Positions 51,401 to 64,000 of a stretch of 64,000 bases of DNA are shown here, in pieces (position 1 is the stretch's first letter; every line of letters starts with the position of its first letter). Under the pieces are notes generated by a model. It was not told the DNA's origin. It ran no database searches and saw only the letters and a program-made list of their open reading frames with translations. The position numbers were made by a program, and so were the translations under genes. This stretch comes from Trichoplax adhaerens (taxonomy: Eukaryota; Placozoa; Uniplacotomia; Trichoplacea; Trichoplacidae), in contig NW_002060948.1 in assembly GCF_000150275.1 (NCBI RefSeq), positions 5,250,241 to 5,314,240 on the forward strand. The letters are read 5' to 3'.

Positions 51401-54400
51401 ATGGTACTTGTATAACCCATTTCTGATTTACTGTAGCAATTCCATTAATAGTAATAATTTGCCGGCCTGTAAGGCTATATCATGTTTACAATATGATTAT
51501 ATAATATTCTTTAAAGCTAAAGTTATACTCTATGATATATCTATACACATGCATATACGTATATATGTAGTTATTTATATTTGAATAGTGACAGTAGACT
51601 GAATCTACTATTGCAACAATTATAAAACGTTATAATATCGATTCTATTGTTGTAGACACTCCTTTAGTTCCTTGGCGCTTCAAAGTCTATGCATTTGCTA
51701 TACTTTGAATAGTTCTCTCATGTACAAAAATCCCAATAGTAATTCTAGAATGCCTATTCTTTATTGAATAATACATAATTCTCACGTTGAACCATTAAAC
51801 GATCTCGCATAACTATCCTGGACTCATGATAAAAGTAACGTTGGCATTCTCGATAGAGGTATCCTTTACCCAGAAAAAACCTTCTGACCAATGTCAGTAT
51901 CACAACCTACGATGCTTTTAATATGTATATTTCACCCGCGAATATTAAAGTAAAAGATTAAAAGATAGGGCTACGTACAAAAATTCGAATTTATCCGGGA
52001 TACAAAATAATATTTGCTGAATCAATTACTAAGAATTATTTCTTATTTATTAGTTCGCTGCTACTACTAAAGGAATTGAAAATTATGATTGCCATAACAG
52101 AAGTAATGTAGTTCCTCATCAGTCATAGCAGAGAAACTGATGTAAATCTATATCAGTGAATACAATAAACCGGTTTCACTTTCCTTCTTTTTAAATATTT
52201 TATTGGACAAGTAAGCACAATAACTATTGTCAAAGGTGACAGTAAACAGTCCAACCTATGCTCTATAGGATACCACACATATAGATGATTCTTTTGATCC
52301 TAATGATTGGGCAAATACATTTCGCTACGGTTGTGATTTAGCCCTGAATCGTAGAGAATATATATATTACTTCGCCATAGTATTTATACTTTGCATTATA
52401 CAATTACGGATACACTTTCTATTTCAGGATAATAATACTGATTGCATAAATGATTGAATTATGATTTTTAATAATTAAACACTCTTGGAAATCAAATCAT
52501 GAATTGCATACTGGTATTGCTATTAAGACTAAATCATAAATTGAAGGCAAAAACAGATTTATCTTTATTAATAATGTAACTGTTTAATTCACCTTAAAGT
52601 TACAATAGTTAGTTTTATTAGAAGTAATTGGGGGGGGGGGGGAATTGAATTTTCTAGTTGTGTAAACTTTTCGTTAATTGAAAGCGCTCAGTAAACGAAA
52701 TGATAGCTATCAATGGAACACTCGATATAATGGTGTAAATTGATAGTCTTCATTACCGCGTATTGAATATGCAATAAAAACTTTTCTATTTAATTTCTTG
52801 ATAGTTAAAGAGCTGTAACTATGCAAAAATAGTTGACTAACTTTATAATAAACAGGTTCATAAAATAAAATGTCTTTCATAATCTGCAGTATATCGACTA
52901 GGCAAGACCTTTATACGTACGCATCAACTGTCAAGGAAACCGAAGCATTCTATTTCGACTAATCCTGAATTATCTTAAGTTTTTGTTAATGTTGTATATC
53001 ATACAACATTTACAAATATTACTATCCTAAAGAACTTTTTAGCCTATTTTTCAGTTGAAAACCAGATCTTATCATTGAAATATAAAAATTTCTTTGCGAC
53101 CAGAGATAATTGTAATATAATACGCTATTTTTTTGATATAACACTAGCTATTATCGGTTACATGTAGTTATTAGTTTTATTGCATATTCATTTGTGTATC
53201 GTTAAAACAGCAATCTATGAGATATCAGAATGATTCAATATATTATTGCACAAGCAATTCCAAAACAGCCGAAATGTTCTAGAGAATAATCATTGGCTAC
53301 ATTGATAAGTTTTTTCTCTCTGCTAAACAATGAAAATATTACTTTACATTTAGCCATCTCTGTGGATATGGAAAAGATTTTAAAATTGGTTGTTAGATTT
53401 GTCAATAAACAGTCAAGTAGCAAAGACTCATAGCCGAGTTTTGTTTTATTGTTTAGGATGTGCTAGGAAACTTAATTTTACTTTTAGAATATAATATCTT
53501 CATAGTTAAGAAAAAGATCAAAAATTGGATGCTATTAATAGAAAATATCTTTGTAATGAATCAACGAAATATAACATGAGATGAAATTTCGACAGCTACT
53601 CATAAGTTACTTCCTATGATAGTCATTCAGGCTATCAAACAATCGTAAAAGTAAATAAGCCATCGTTAATGTGTTTTCATACGGAGGAGAATATTTCAAT
53701 TCTTTTACATATATTAATAGTAAAAATAATATTACTTGGCTTTGTTATCGTAAAGAATGAGCCGTGATTTTAAATACCAACAGTGTGCCAATTAGGAATT
53801 TCTTGAATGAAAATTCGTTTCGTATTGTCCATACAAGTAAATTATAATAATTTTAATTCCAGATTTAGTTTCAATGAAAAAACAAATCGAAGAAGCTATC
53901 AACTATATTCTTTTAGATAAGATAAATATAACCCGTTATTTTACTTCATTGATTTTATTCAGGTAACTATTGAACTATCCCTTAAGTCTACTAAGAATCC
54001 ATGATTCAAATTTGTATAACTGCTGCAGGTAAAATATCAATTAAAGTTTATCGGATAAGATCATTATGATGGCAAAGTTGGATTATTCGACATCATGTTT
54101 ATTAAATGCATTCGAAGATTGGCCAATTTCATGAAATCAACACTGGTGCAACCGTTTTTAATAGTTTTAATTGGTTACTGTTACTCATTGAATTCAAAAC
54201 TTTACAATCCGATTTAGTATGGATGATTAACAAAATTTAGCTCATACTGTACATAACGTAAGTAATGATGCGAATTGATAGTGGTCATAAAGATTCTCAA
54301 CCGCATCTTGTTAGGATTTAACGATCATATAGAAGCTGTAATGCGGCATCAATTACAATTTTGCAGTCACCGGAAAGAGGCTCTTAAAATTATCATCGTA

Positions 54401-56676
54401 GATAAGTAGCAATATGATTTAAATAATAATTGATATTCAAATTAAATTATAATACTATTATTCCATTCAAAGGTACCGCCTGTCTGCTACGAAGTAAAAA
54501 AATATTCAAAAAACTGTTATAATTATTTCAATTCTACCAGACAGACTCCATTATTGTAGATTATTCAATTGTTAGTTTATAATTATTGTAAAATAAATTG
54601 CTTTAAAATTATAATACCGATGATATTTGTAAACACACAGTAAGTCTAGGTTTTTTAGGATTGAATAGATGGCCAGACTCCTTGTAAACAAGGATCAAAC
54701 GAAGAATATTAATTTAAAAAGCTAGATTTTATTGCCGTAAACCGACAATGAACTTACCAGTCAATTTTGTAATGGGCTATTCTGCAATATGTTAGGAAGT
54801 ATTAGAGAGTTTTATAAAGTAAAATATATTGTATTTTAACAAGCAACATATTTCGTGTAAGATGACCAAATTATGCATGATTGTGGCATTATGCATATCT
54901 AAGTGCTGTATTTACGAAATTATAAAATTTTTCGACGAAGCTACTGATGTTCGATTTTTGGTGTCGATAATAGAAATGCTGTAATAAAAATATCGAAAGT
55001 ACACACTAATTGTAATTGAAAGACATCTATAGTTCCGTTTGTTTTGCTATATCTTTATTAAATTATTATAATTAAATAGTAAGATAATTTTATAAATCTG
55101 ATACACAGTATGAATCCAATAAATTACTTTCACTCAGGATATTCTAATTTAAATTCATATCTTAGATCATTATATTTTAAAAATTTCCAAGTAAGCTTAA
55201 GAGAATATTTCTTACTAACTAAATCAATATGGAATGGTTAGTCTAATTTTATATGGCCGAGGGAACTTTGCATCTTCGGATTTCTATTAACTTACCTAAA
55301 TTAATGATAAGCTACATAGAATAAAATATCTTATTCTGTACAGCTTTGGGCGTAGATTTATAATTGGAACAATAATAACAATTTAGCCAAATTCTTTATT
55401 ATAGTTGCGTGTACAGTATGAGTACACCATTGAGATATCTGCATGCTACTATAGTGAGTCATAGTGAGCACTGAGTTATATATATGCGTGCAGAATTTAA
55501 TCTCTACTTCTCTTCAGCTAAATATGTTTGCAATTACTCCTGATGAAATGTGTCCGAAATATTATTATTTACTGATAATACGCGTAGAATGCTAATCAGA
55601 ACCTCCGCAAAATCTGCTTAGCAATGTTGTCTATAATCATAATCGATGAACCAGAATTTCCAATTTTCAGCAATCAATTTCATATGAAAATACTACCTTC
55701 TGACATTCTCATCTCAATTTATTAAGTGAAAGAATCTACTGGGTAACAATATCTGCTAAATAGAGAAAGCGATATTTGCAAGCTGACTGTACGACGTATG
55801 TTTACATAAATTAAAATTAATGTAAATTAACACTAATGAGATAATGTCATTATAGGTACTAGAAAATCTTGATCTTACTTAATCGATATTTATAATATGG
55901 ATTACTTTCTATTGAACAATAAAGCTACCATCAATTTCCCTAGGTTGAAAGAGGCAGCATCGATTATATCTAAGATCTTTAAGCCCATATACACTTTGTA
56001 TTCATACTACAGTGCTTCATAGTTAAATTGATTATTCTTCACCTTTTGCTCTAGAGGATTTTGACTTAGGTTATGGTGCTTTAAATAAATAAATTAAAAT
56101 GGAGAAGTAGTTATCTTATTCTTGAAATATATTTATTCCATGAATATTGATATTCAAGAGATGCTTCATCATAATTAAAACTTGAACAAAGATTGAGAGT
56201 TTTTCAACGGTTTCGCGTATAAATAAATAATATGAATGGATGCATAATGCTAGTTGATATCTTTTAAAATTTGCTTCATTTACATAGATATATGATATTT
56301 TTCTGTGGCAACTACCGATTATCTTTAAAAGTATAAGGCACAAGTTTAAGCGAGGTATATAAGTATGTAGTAAATATGTCCTTCCAAAATTCTTCTTGAA
56401 TGAATATATTCCAGATAGAGCAAAGATAGTTCAACTAATGAATAAATGCTATACGAATATTCACAGTATTATATAGATTTGAAAATATTAAATAAAATCA
56501 GAAATGCGTAAGCCGAATCATTTATCAGTAATCGGTAAAGCAATAGCTATTAATGGAATAGATTGAAATGTTCATATTTTATAGACGGATAGATGAGTAG
56601 ATCATGCAGATTATAAGTTTTAATTATTGGGAATAGTGATGCATGCGTCGATGAGCCAATAGGAATGCTAACTGGT
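42470..56676. other. 14-kb gene-poor AT-rich stretch
   Basis: I found no exon chain on either strand. Frames of 61-82 codons (43534-43761, 48749-48949 and 51336-51584 plus; 44874-45065 and 56116-56343 minus) are motif-free. One short segment at about 46147-46199 has a good acceptor (ctattacag) and donor (acta|gtgagt) around about 17 open codons, but stands alone. A 13-G homopolymer sits at 52630-52642. Either this is intergenic or genes here have short, weakly conserved exons. Confidence 0.4.
52630..52642 (+). repeat. Homopolymer of 13 G
   Basis: A run of 13 G in otherwise AT-rich DNA. It could promote slippage or quadruplex-like structure with neighbouring G runs, or be an assembly or sequencing artefact. 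Confidence 0.9.
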
Positions 56677-59600
56677 TTAAAATTCAAGTAAAATAGCTAA
56701 ATCATGATAATGGAGTTTTTTAAGCACTACGAAGAAACTTTCCATAGTAGCTTCCCTTCCTAGTAACATTTTCCATCGTTTTAAGACTTCTATGCCCTTT
56801 TCGGCATTTTTAATATCCAAGTTATCGATTTCATTGCGTTCTTTCTTATGTAAACCAAGTTCACATGCAAGCTCTTCCCAGCGATCAGCTAATTTATCGC
56901 CCATGATATTAGTAATAGTGAGCATCTGTGAAGACCCTAAGAAATATACATTGGACCAATTTAACAAATCCGAATATACTCTGAATATTTCTGTTATCAT
57001 ACGATAAAGAGAATATAAAATATTCTAATATCATCTCTCAATCAATATTACTTTAATTATCTTTCTCATGATATTTAGCTAATATGAGAACTGGCCTTTA
57101 TATAATGTCGATCAACGCTATCTTATACTTATTACATAGTTACCTACTTTGCAGCAAGTGCTATGAATTATACTGTTATCTTACAAAGCTCTAAATGATG
57201 TTGCTTTTCGTTACCAATATACATACTTTTTAGTTGATCAATTGCCTTGGATGCTGGTGAAAATTCCTTCGGCTAAGTGGCAAAAAATGAAAAAAATTAT
57301 TTAAATTAAAAGCATTATTTATATGACACATACGATGATAAACGAAGCAAAAATTTATATTTATCACGATTACAATTTTAATTGTTATTTTTTAATAATT
57401 CTAAAGCACGTAATCTCCGTTACTTTAGGGGTTGAAATATGGAGCCTCCTTAGCAGTGGAAATGGCAACCTTGCCACCCTTCAAGGGTAAGCTATAAAGT
57501 TTATTAGCTTTAATATCGCATTGATAAAGTTTCAGTTTTCCGTAAATTTTTGAGCCCTAGTCTCATGTTTGTAAACTTCAAAAATTAGCTACTGTAAAGA
57601 AATTTATTATAGCAGCATATTTCTGATACGAAATTTTACTATGGTAGAGCTTTAATAATCTACGAAAACATTTATCGGCAGTGTTATGAGCTAAACAACT
57701 AGCAGGATACATTAACACAATTATCTTAAATATTACGCAAGGACTACTTTAAATATATATATAAGATTTGGAGATAGATTCACATGGGCCACTGTTAAAA
57801 TTAATTGGCTATGATGTAAGGTTTCTCTAGCAAATTCTGAACTGAATTGAAGTCATAAACTGCCGATAGTAATACTATAAATGCTTTAATTTCAATAATT
57901 CACTACCGTATTTATCACAATATACTTTCGTGCTGTTTTTAACCTAAGCTCAATATACTCATGTTCCAGCAATTAAGGTTCTTCAGCAATGAGCTTCCAT
58001 ACCAAGCCAATTTGAAATAGCTTAATATAATAAATCACTATAACGTTGCATATGATGGTATTGTAGCATTTTATAGCTATCGTATCTATTAGGGATCCAT
58101 TCCTGTGAACGGATATTTTCGATTTATTATATCTTACGTTGCTATTTAAACTTCGCAATATGCGGTTATTTCTCAATAGAATTGTAATACATTTGATAAA
58201 TTTATAAGTCAAGTAGACCTTTGAACGGCTATATCTACATTATTGAAAAAGTAATCTAACCTCAAGCATATGAACCATAAATTCTCCTGTCTTTGTTATA
58301 ACTGTATGTCGAATATTAACTACACCAAAGTAGGCTGGAATCGACGGACAATTTTCATCTAACTGACAAGCAAATTGAATAAAAACATTTCGCCCATGAA
58401 AGCGCATCTCTCGAACCATTTTTTTCTCTCCCATTTTAGATGATGGCGAAAATTTACCTTTTATTTCTAGTTTATAATTACCAGTAGGTAGCAATAATCT
58501 TCGATAAATTCCGACCATGGTAGTATAGCTTTCAAGGATTTGCAAATTTTGATTGTAGTTAGTAATTAATGCTACGATAATTGAAAATTCTGGAGAACTT
58601 CGTTGGCTACTGGTCATTAAAATTAAGCAGTCAGCATAAATAAATTGTGGTGGATACCATCGCATCGGGCCCAGCGATAATTTCGTAATGATTGCATTAG
58701 GAAAAGGATAAAATACGGTAAAAAGGGAAAATTTTTCAACTGCAAACACCACATAAGCCTTCTTATCGTTTAAAATGCGAATTTCGTAATCAATATAATG
58801 TCTTCTCCATCGCGGCTCCTGATCAAGAGTCGTATCACTCGAGCAAATAATTAAGGGTGGCGGATTTTTAAGATCGTAAATCGCGTTATCTTCCACTAAA
58901 CAACTATTGATGTTATCCAGAATATCGCAAAAATCAAATAATGGCAACTGTAATATTGGTTTTCGGATTGGATTTGTTAATGATTGATTGGGCAGATCGA
59001 AATTACTTTTATCGTAGTTAAGAGTAAAATCATAAGGTTGTAGCATGACTGATGTAGTAGCATGAGTTAAATACTGAGAATCATCAGTAGCAGAATAAAA
59101 ATAGGGTGGATCAGCATACAGACATGTTATAATAATTTCTGTCCAGCTTTCTATTGGATTTGCTTGAACCGATAATTCAATTCCTTGTAAACGATCTAAT
59201 GATAATCTATAATTTCCGCCACCTAAGCTGGGATAGGTTTCAATTGCTTTGTCAAATGGTGGAAGGCGAAATATTGACTGCGGATAACGATTACTTAACA
59301 ATTTTGCTGAAGTAGATGGTAGATAAACGTCTTGATCCAAAGAAGAATGATTAATGCTATTCTGAGGTGCTGAATAGGGCTGACTGTTAACGGATTCATT
59401 TTGTAACCTTGATGCCCCTTTAATACTGATCCGATTGATATTTGCCCTGGAGCTTTCAGTACTTGAATTGTTTTCTATCTTGATATCATTGGCAAAAGAT
59501 ACTTTATTAATTGCATCCGATAGTGCATGATCTTCAACTAATGGATTTGATTTTTTCCTCTTGGAATTCTAATAAAGTTAACGGTGAATTTGTGAATACA

Positions 59601-61915
59601 GAATGTTTGCAACATTTAAAATTGCATTTATAGATTTTCAGTTTCAACCTGAACACGATTTTGCCAGTTTCCTTAGGTTATACTCGTATTGATTTAATTT
59701 GACATTTATAATATCTAGTACTAGTAGATTCTCTTTGCATATCTACTATTCATTCTTAAATTGTACACTAAATATCGACTAGCACTACAGAAATATACAA
59801 AACGTTACAGCCGTTCGATAGTCTATTAATTAATACAGATCGTAATCATTTTATAAGCCAACGATTTAACTGATAGTGGGATAAAGTGAGCAGATATATC
59901 GTCCAAATATAGTTGCAATTTCTTGAGACAAAATATTTGTGTAGCCGAGTAAAGTAGTATTGCCATATTTCTTAAGAGTATTAATTTCCTAAATATTATC
60001 ACTCTTCTAAAGATACAATGATCGCTAAAAGTAACACCTACTGCTAAAGGTTAATGTATAGTATTACGACTTTTAAATAGCTGTTGCTCTTCTTATTTAA
60101 CAACACTGAAAATTCTTGACTGCTAAGGATAATGTGCTGTAACTATAACTTTTAAGTAGCTGTTATCTTAATTAAGTGGAAACTTAACCTAAAATTTAAC
60201 TCTAACCTGATGGCTCTCTGTTTTAGCAAAAGTGGGGATAGAAGCCAAACTAGCCAGTCTTTCCATGCCATGATTGTTATTTGCTACTTGCGGAATCTTT
60301 TCTAGCGTAGCTAAACTTTCACTTTTCTAAACATTGAACAAGCAATACTATCTAAGTAAGTTTTATGGTTTCTTTATTTAACTTCCCCATCTCGTAGCTA
60401 TTATTACTAGTTCTCTAGCAAATTAAATTTAGAATCACCTAAATAAAAATAAATGGACTAAATTGCCTCACATGAATGAATACTTCTCCGAAATTTATTA
60501 ATACTCACGTTGACTCAAGACAAGATTATTTTAGGGTTTTCACGCATTACTTTAGAATAGTATTAGCAGTACTAATAAATTTGTACAAGTTGAGAAGATT
60601 AAGTCCGATAGCTATCTTAATGTAGCTTAATACTTAATAACTCTATAAATTTAGTTATTAGGTAAATTAAGCAAAGCATTGTATGCTTTTAAAAAGATCT
60701 TTTAGCGAACCATTATTGGCGCTATCGTAAATATCAGCACTGTTACTTTGATATTCATTTTATACTGATATCAATTTTTTAACTTACTCTAACTCTTATT
60801 TTTTTCTTCTCCTTTTTTGTTCCATAACCTTTAATTAGCAAAGACCTTCGAAGTCCGCGAATTTGATCATTCTTTAAACCAACTTTCTGGTAATCATTAT
60901 CTGACAGTTTTAATAAGTCTTCGGCATTATGTACTTTATAATTTTCCTTTAGTAAGCTGTTATATTTTTCCAGATAATTCTCAAAGAGTACCAAGTAGAC
61001 ATCGTTAAATCCTTCATTAACAACAAATCGTTTTTCTGTATCTAAATCATATTATTCATGCGAAGTAGAATGAGTAAACAACATGTATACAATAATGCTT
61101 TACTTCCTACTGCTATTATTAATAGCTGAGAATGCAATATAATGAAATAAATTTTTATTTCACACATGTACCTGTAAACTGTAACAGAAATCCTCAATGA
61201 AATTAATAAAATCTCAGTTGGATTAAATTGTTATCGCTAAATATCACAGTTTATAGCCATTTTCATTCTACTGTATTTCTAGATAGCAGACCAATTTCTA
61301 AATACTATAAACAAACGACTAACGTAGCAACTATTGTATTGTTTTCTGATACGATATAGTATGACTAAAAAATGAAAGGATTTCTCCTGTAAATTATTAA
61401 TACAGAGACTAAATAAACCATAAATTAGAGACATCTAATAAGAAATTGGTGAATAATAAATCAACTAGGATAGAACATATCGCCTTCAAGAGAAATGAAG
61501 CATCTTATGCAAGTAGCAACTACTTTCTTATTTTATTGGATTTACCGACTATAGCTTTCTTGACTAAAAGAGTGATGAAATGTAAATTTTCATCAGGATT
61601 TCAATCTACTTATGGAAAATATTTAAACTTGTATACAGGTAAAATCATTTCCTCTGCAATACAGAAGATATCCATGCTCTAGAAGCACTTTCTTACCCAT
61701 GTCGAAAACATGACGCTGTAGTCGGAAGCCAGTGAGTTCAATTTGATCTGGATGTAACAAGTAGAGAAAGGCAAGCAAATAGGTCGCCAATGATAAAAAC
61801 AAAGCCTATAAAATATTAATGGTGGATAATCAAATTCATGAACATAAAGTCCTTGTTCCGCAATAAAAATCATCCTCGTCAACATCTACATACCCAGAGG
61901 CGAAATTCGAATCAT
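56677..61915 (-). CDS. SAM-ZU5-UPA-death-domain protein
   Basis: Minus-strand exons: 61894-61915 (MIRISPL, tentative first exon), 60788-61041, 60207-60326, 58261-59568, 57227-57272 and 56677-56936. All phases agree, giving 669 residues. Exon 2 holds a SAM-like fold (FENYLEKYNSLLKENYKVHN, then DYQKVGLKNDQIRGLRRSLL) and a basic KKEKKKIRVR. Residues about 93-245 are a disordered linker. Residues about 248-418 resemble ZU5, starting at GGGNYRL and closing with the typical VEKFSLFTVF. About 428-560 fit the UPA domain. Residues about 597-669 are a clear death domain: MGDKLADRWEELACELGL and GIEVLKRW. ZU5-UPA-DD is the supramodule of UNC5, UNC5CL, PIDD and ankyrins; there is no signal peptide or membrane segment, so it is probably a cytosolic adaptor. 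An N-terminal SAM in front of it is unusual. The ZU5/UPA call is by pattern; the death domain is the firmest part. Confidence 0.8.
59569..60206 (-). other. Intron between linker exons of the SAM-ZU5 gene
   Basis: The donor is CAG|gttaga and the acceptor is ctttattag. The neighbouring introns are 60327-60787 (donor AGA|gtaagt), 57273-58260 (donor GAG|gttaga) and 61042-61893 (donor CTGG|gtatgt). The first three are phase 0 and the last is phase 1. The long 57273-58260 intron might still hide an extra phase-0 exon. Confidence 0.6.
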
Positions 61916-64000
61916 TAACCAATTATTTGTTTCCTTCATTATATTCTTACAGTTTTCATCACTCAATCGATTTTATAACAAAAAGAGATGAATATAACAA
62001 AGTAATCCTTTAAGCATAGTCAATAAAAGAAACTAAGGCATATTGAATTAAGTATCCCTAATTTGTTAAGATAATCGATGAATGGACAACAAATTTATTT
62101 ATTCTATGTATTCTATCATGTCTACGATACACATACATATATATAATGCTTGATGTAGATAGTCGTCGCTGATATTCTTCAATATTTCAGATTTGGAGAT
62201 ATTTAATAAAAGAGCTCTCTACGAATAGAAATCACTGCGTGTCGTAATTTGTATAGAGATCCTATTTAATGGAAAGATTTACTATCCTCAACTAATCAAC
62301 AGAAAGAATCTTTTGATGCTATTCCTGTTAGCTTCCGATGAAGAAACTGATAGAATCAACACTCTAGGCAATATGTTTATAGTTTAACTGCTTATAGAAA
62401 TCTACTCCGTATTGTAGTTATAATAAAACAATAAATAAGTACGGAAAGACTATGAATTTGTTATACAAGAGTAGCTGCAGTAGAAAATACTCTCAACAAA
62501 TCTATAGCAGTAAAGTCGTATCGATAGTATCTACAATAAAATTCTAATCTAACTAGGTCTGATGAAGATAAATTTTGTATACTGTATTACAGTCAATCTT
62601 GAACTGTCAGTGTATCTATAGGATATCAATAGGAATTACTGACCTACTTGACTCATCAGTTTATGTAGTTTAGTGTATAAACTACGAAATCGCAATAGTA
62701 ACAGTAACATCATTATTACGATTAATACTCATTTACTATTGCTGGCATGAACATGTTACTGTAAACATAAAAGTTGAAATAGCATATCCTAGCCCCACAC
62801 AGACAAGTAATGGCATCTGCTCCATAATTACCCCACTCTAATCTCGCAACTATATTAGCAATTTCAGGTACTAAATAGGAATTAATTTTAATGCTTAATT
62901 CACTATACTATATCTATAAAATATCGCAGTTGATTCTAGCTTAAGAGATTTGTAATATCTCTTTGAAAGACTAAGATTAGATCATGTCCTCCTAAATACT
63001 GTAGACCTCAACATTTGCTGTATGGCGGACCGACTAAAATTTAGTATAACTTTGAGCATGCATAGTAAAGGTAAAGTTAATTATTTACAGATCACCAATT
63101 TGATTTCTCGGTAATTTCAAAGTTAACTCTCTACAAATGTTTATTGTCTGAAATGCTAGACCATTTATGCTTTGATAGGACATAAGCATCCTTTAGCAAT
63201 GAAACTGATCATATCTAGACACTAAAGCTGACTTTAGTACTGAAACACTCAATTTGCATCTGTATAATTTAGAATAGCGATCATCAACAGCTAATCTGGC
63301 CTGTAATGAATCATTCTATAACCTTTACCATTTCCTAGATTAGGTTAATCACTATCTCATTTTATTTTAGCAAGGATAAAATTGACTTCCATAGAGCCTT
63401 GTACTTACTAACACAGTACTCTGTATTTCATAATACAAAATGGAAATTAAAAAAATTGTTTAGAACTTCTTAATTCAAGCTAGCCGTTGCATAGCGAATG
63501 GGCTAATAATTAATAGACCACTATTTCTGGGGCGTTGTGAGCTCTCTATACTGGTTGAAAGCTGTTTAGCATAGTACGGCGGCTTATTAGATCTTTTAAA
63601 TTTTCAAGGCATTTACATTAAATTTGGCTCAGATTCTACATAAACAGAATGTTACAACCTTGAACCATTGGCTCTTGATATTTCTATTCATTTTTACTGC
63701 AGTATTAAGTTACTTTATTTCTTTAAAACTCTAATGCAAACCAATTGTCACTGGTACATGTACGGTCGGGTTCAACCAACATACAAATCACGCCGTAACA
63801 GTGGCCTATAGCAATGTTCAGCCTCTGCTATATCATTCTTAACCTAGTGATATCACTGATTTAAACACCTTCCATTCAAATGGAAAGGACTTGATAACAG
63901 ATTATGTTACTGCAATAAAGTTGCAAGACCTAAAGTCTTATTTTAATGCCCATCATTTAAAATATTAATTCATCACCAACTTAAGATTTTCATACTAGTA
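61916..64000. other. Flank upstream of the SAM-ZU5 gene, to window end
   Basis: AT-rich, with no recognised exon. If the tentative first exon at 61894-61915 is wrong, the true 5' end of the minus-strand gene lies here. No tRNA, LTR copy or tandem repeat is seen. Confidence 0.4.

Noticed and set aside
63750-63830. tRNA-like box (gggttcaaccaac)
   Set aside because: No matching A box, acceptor stem or anticodon arm can be folded around it.

Overview
The window looks like nuclear DNA of a small-genome animal, most likely a placozoan (Trichoplax/Hoilungia type). This is an inference. It is strongly AT-rich, genes are split by short GT-AG introns, and the recognisable products are animal proteins: a ciliary radial-spoke LRR protein, AGTRAP, TTC36, a centrin, a mitoribosomal protein, a secreted ten-cysteine protein of the prokineticin/colipase pattern, and a ZU5-UPA-death-domain protein. 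I read the exons by hand and accepted a junction only where splice sites and codon phase agreed.

Layout. 41-1879 (+): 3' part of LRRC23, seven exons, 5' end outside the window. 8371-9237 (+): secreted ten-cysteine protein, three exons. 11060-12404 (-): mS38/AURKAIP1-like mitoribosomal protein, two exons, with a possible 55-residue ORF just upstream. 12702-13735: a block saturated with the palindrome TACTGTACAGTA and carrying internal direct duplications. 14869-17033 (+): AGTRAP, seven exons. 17936-17985: assembly gap. 18405-18582: perfect inverted repeat and a 4 x 25 bp tandem array. 18623-19186 (+): TTC36, single exon. 20156-20389 (+): unassigned open frame. 21379-22790 (-): unrecognised 243-residue protein, three exons. 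23915-24482 and 30807-31221: two copies of a solo LTR, each with target-site duplications. 25659-28715 (-): centrin-like EF-hand protein lying between the two LTRs, with one exon unresolved. 41612-42469 (+): intronless protein with a pogo/CENP-B DNA-binding module and an acidic tail, but no transposase catalytic domain. 56677-61915 (-): SAM-ZU5-UPA-death-domain protein. The long stretches at 31.2-41.6 kb and 42.5-56.7 kb hold nothing I could assign.

The genes do not form one pathway. Two (LRRC23, centrin-like) point to cilia and basal bodies, one to mitochondrial translation, one to secretion, one to membrane-receptor trafficking and one to death-fold signalling. The most interesting items are the ten-cysteine protein with a long acidic insert before its last cysteine, the SAM-ZU5-UPA-DD architecture, the palindromic block and the apparent transposase-derived DNA-binding gene. 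Short or poorly conserved exons in the AT-rich intergenic stretches may have been missed.
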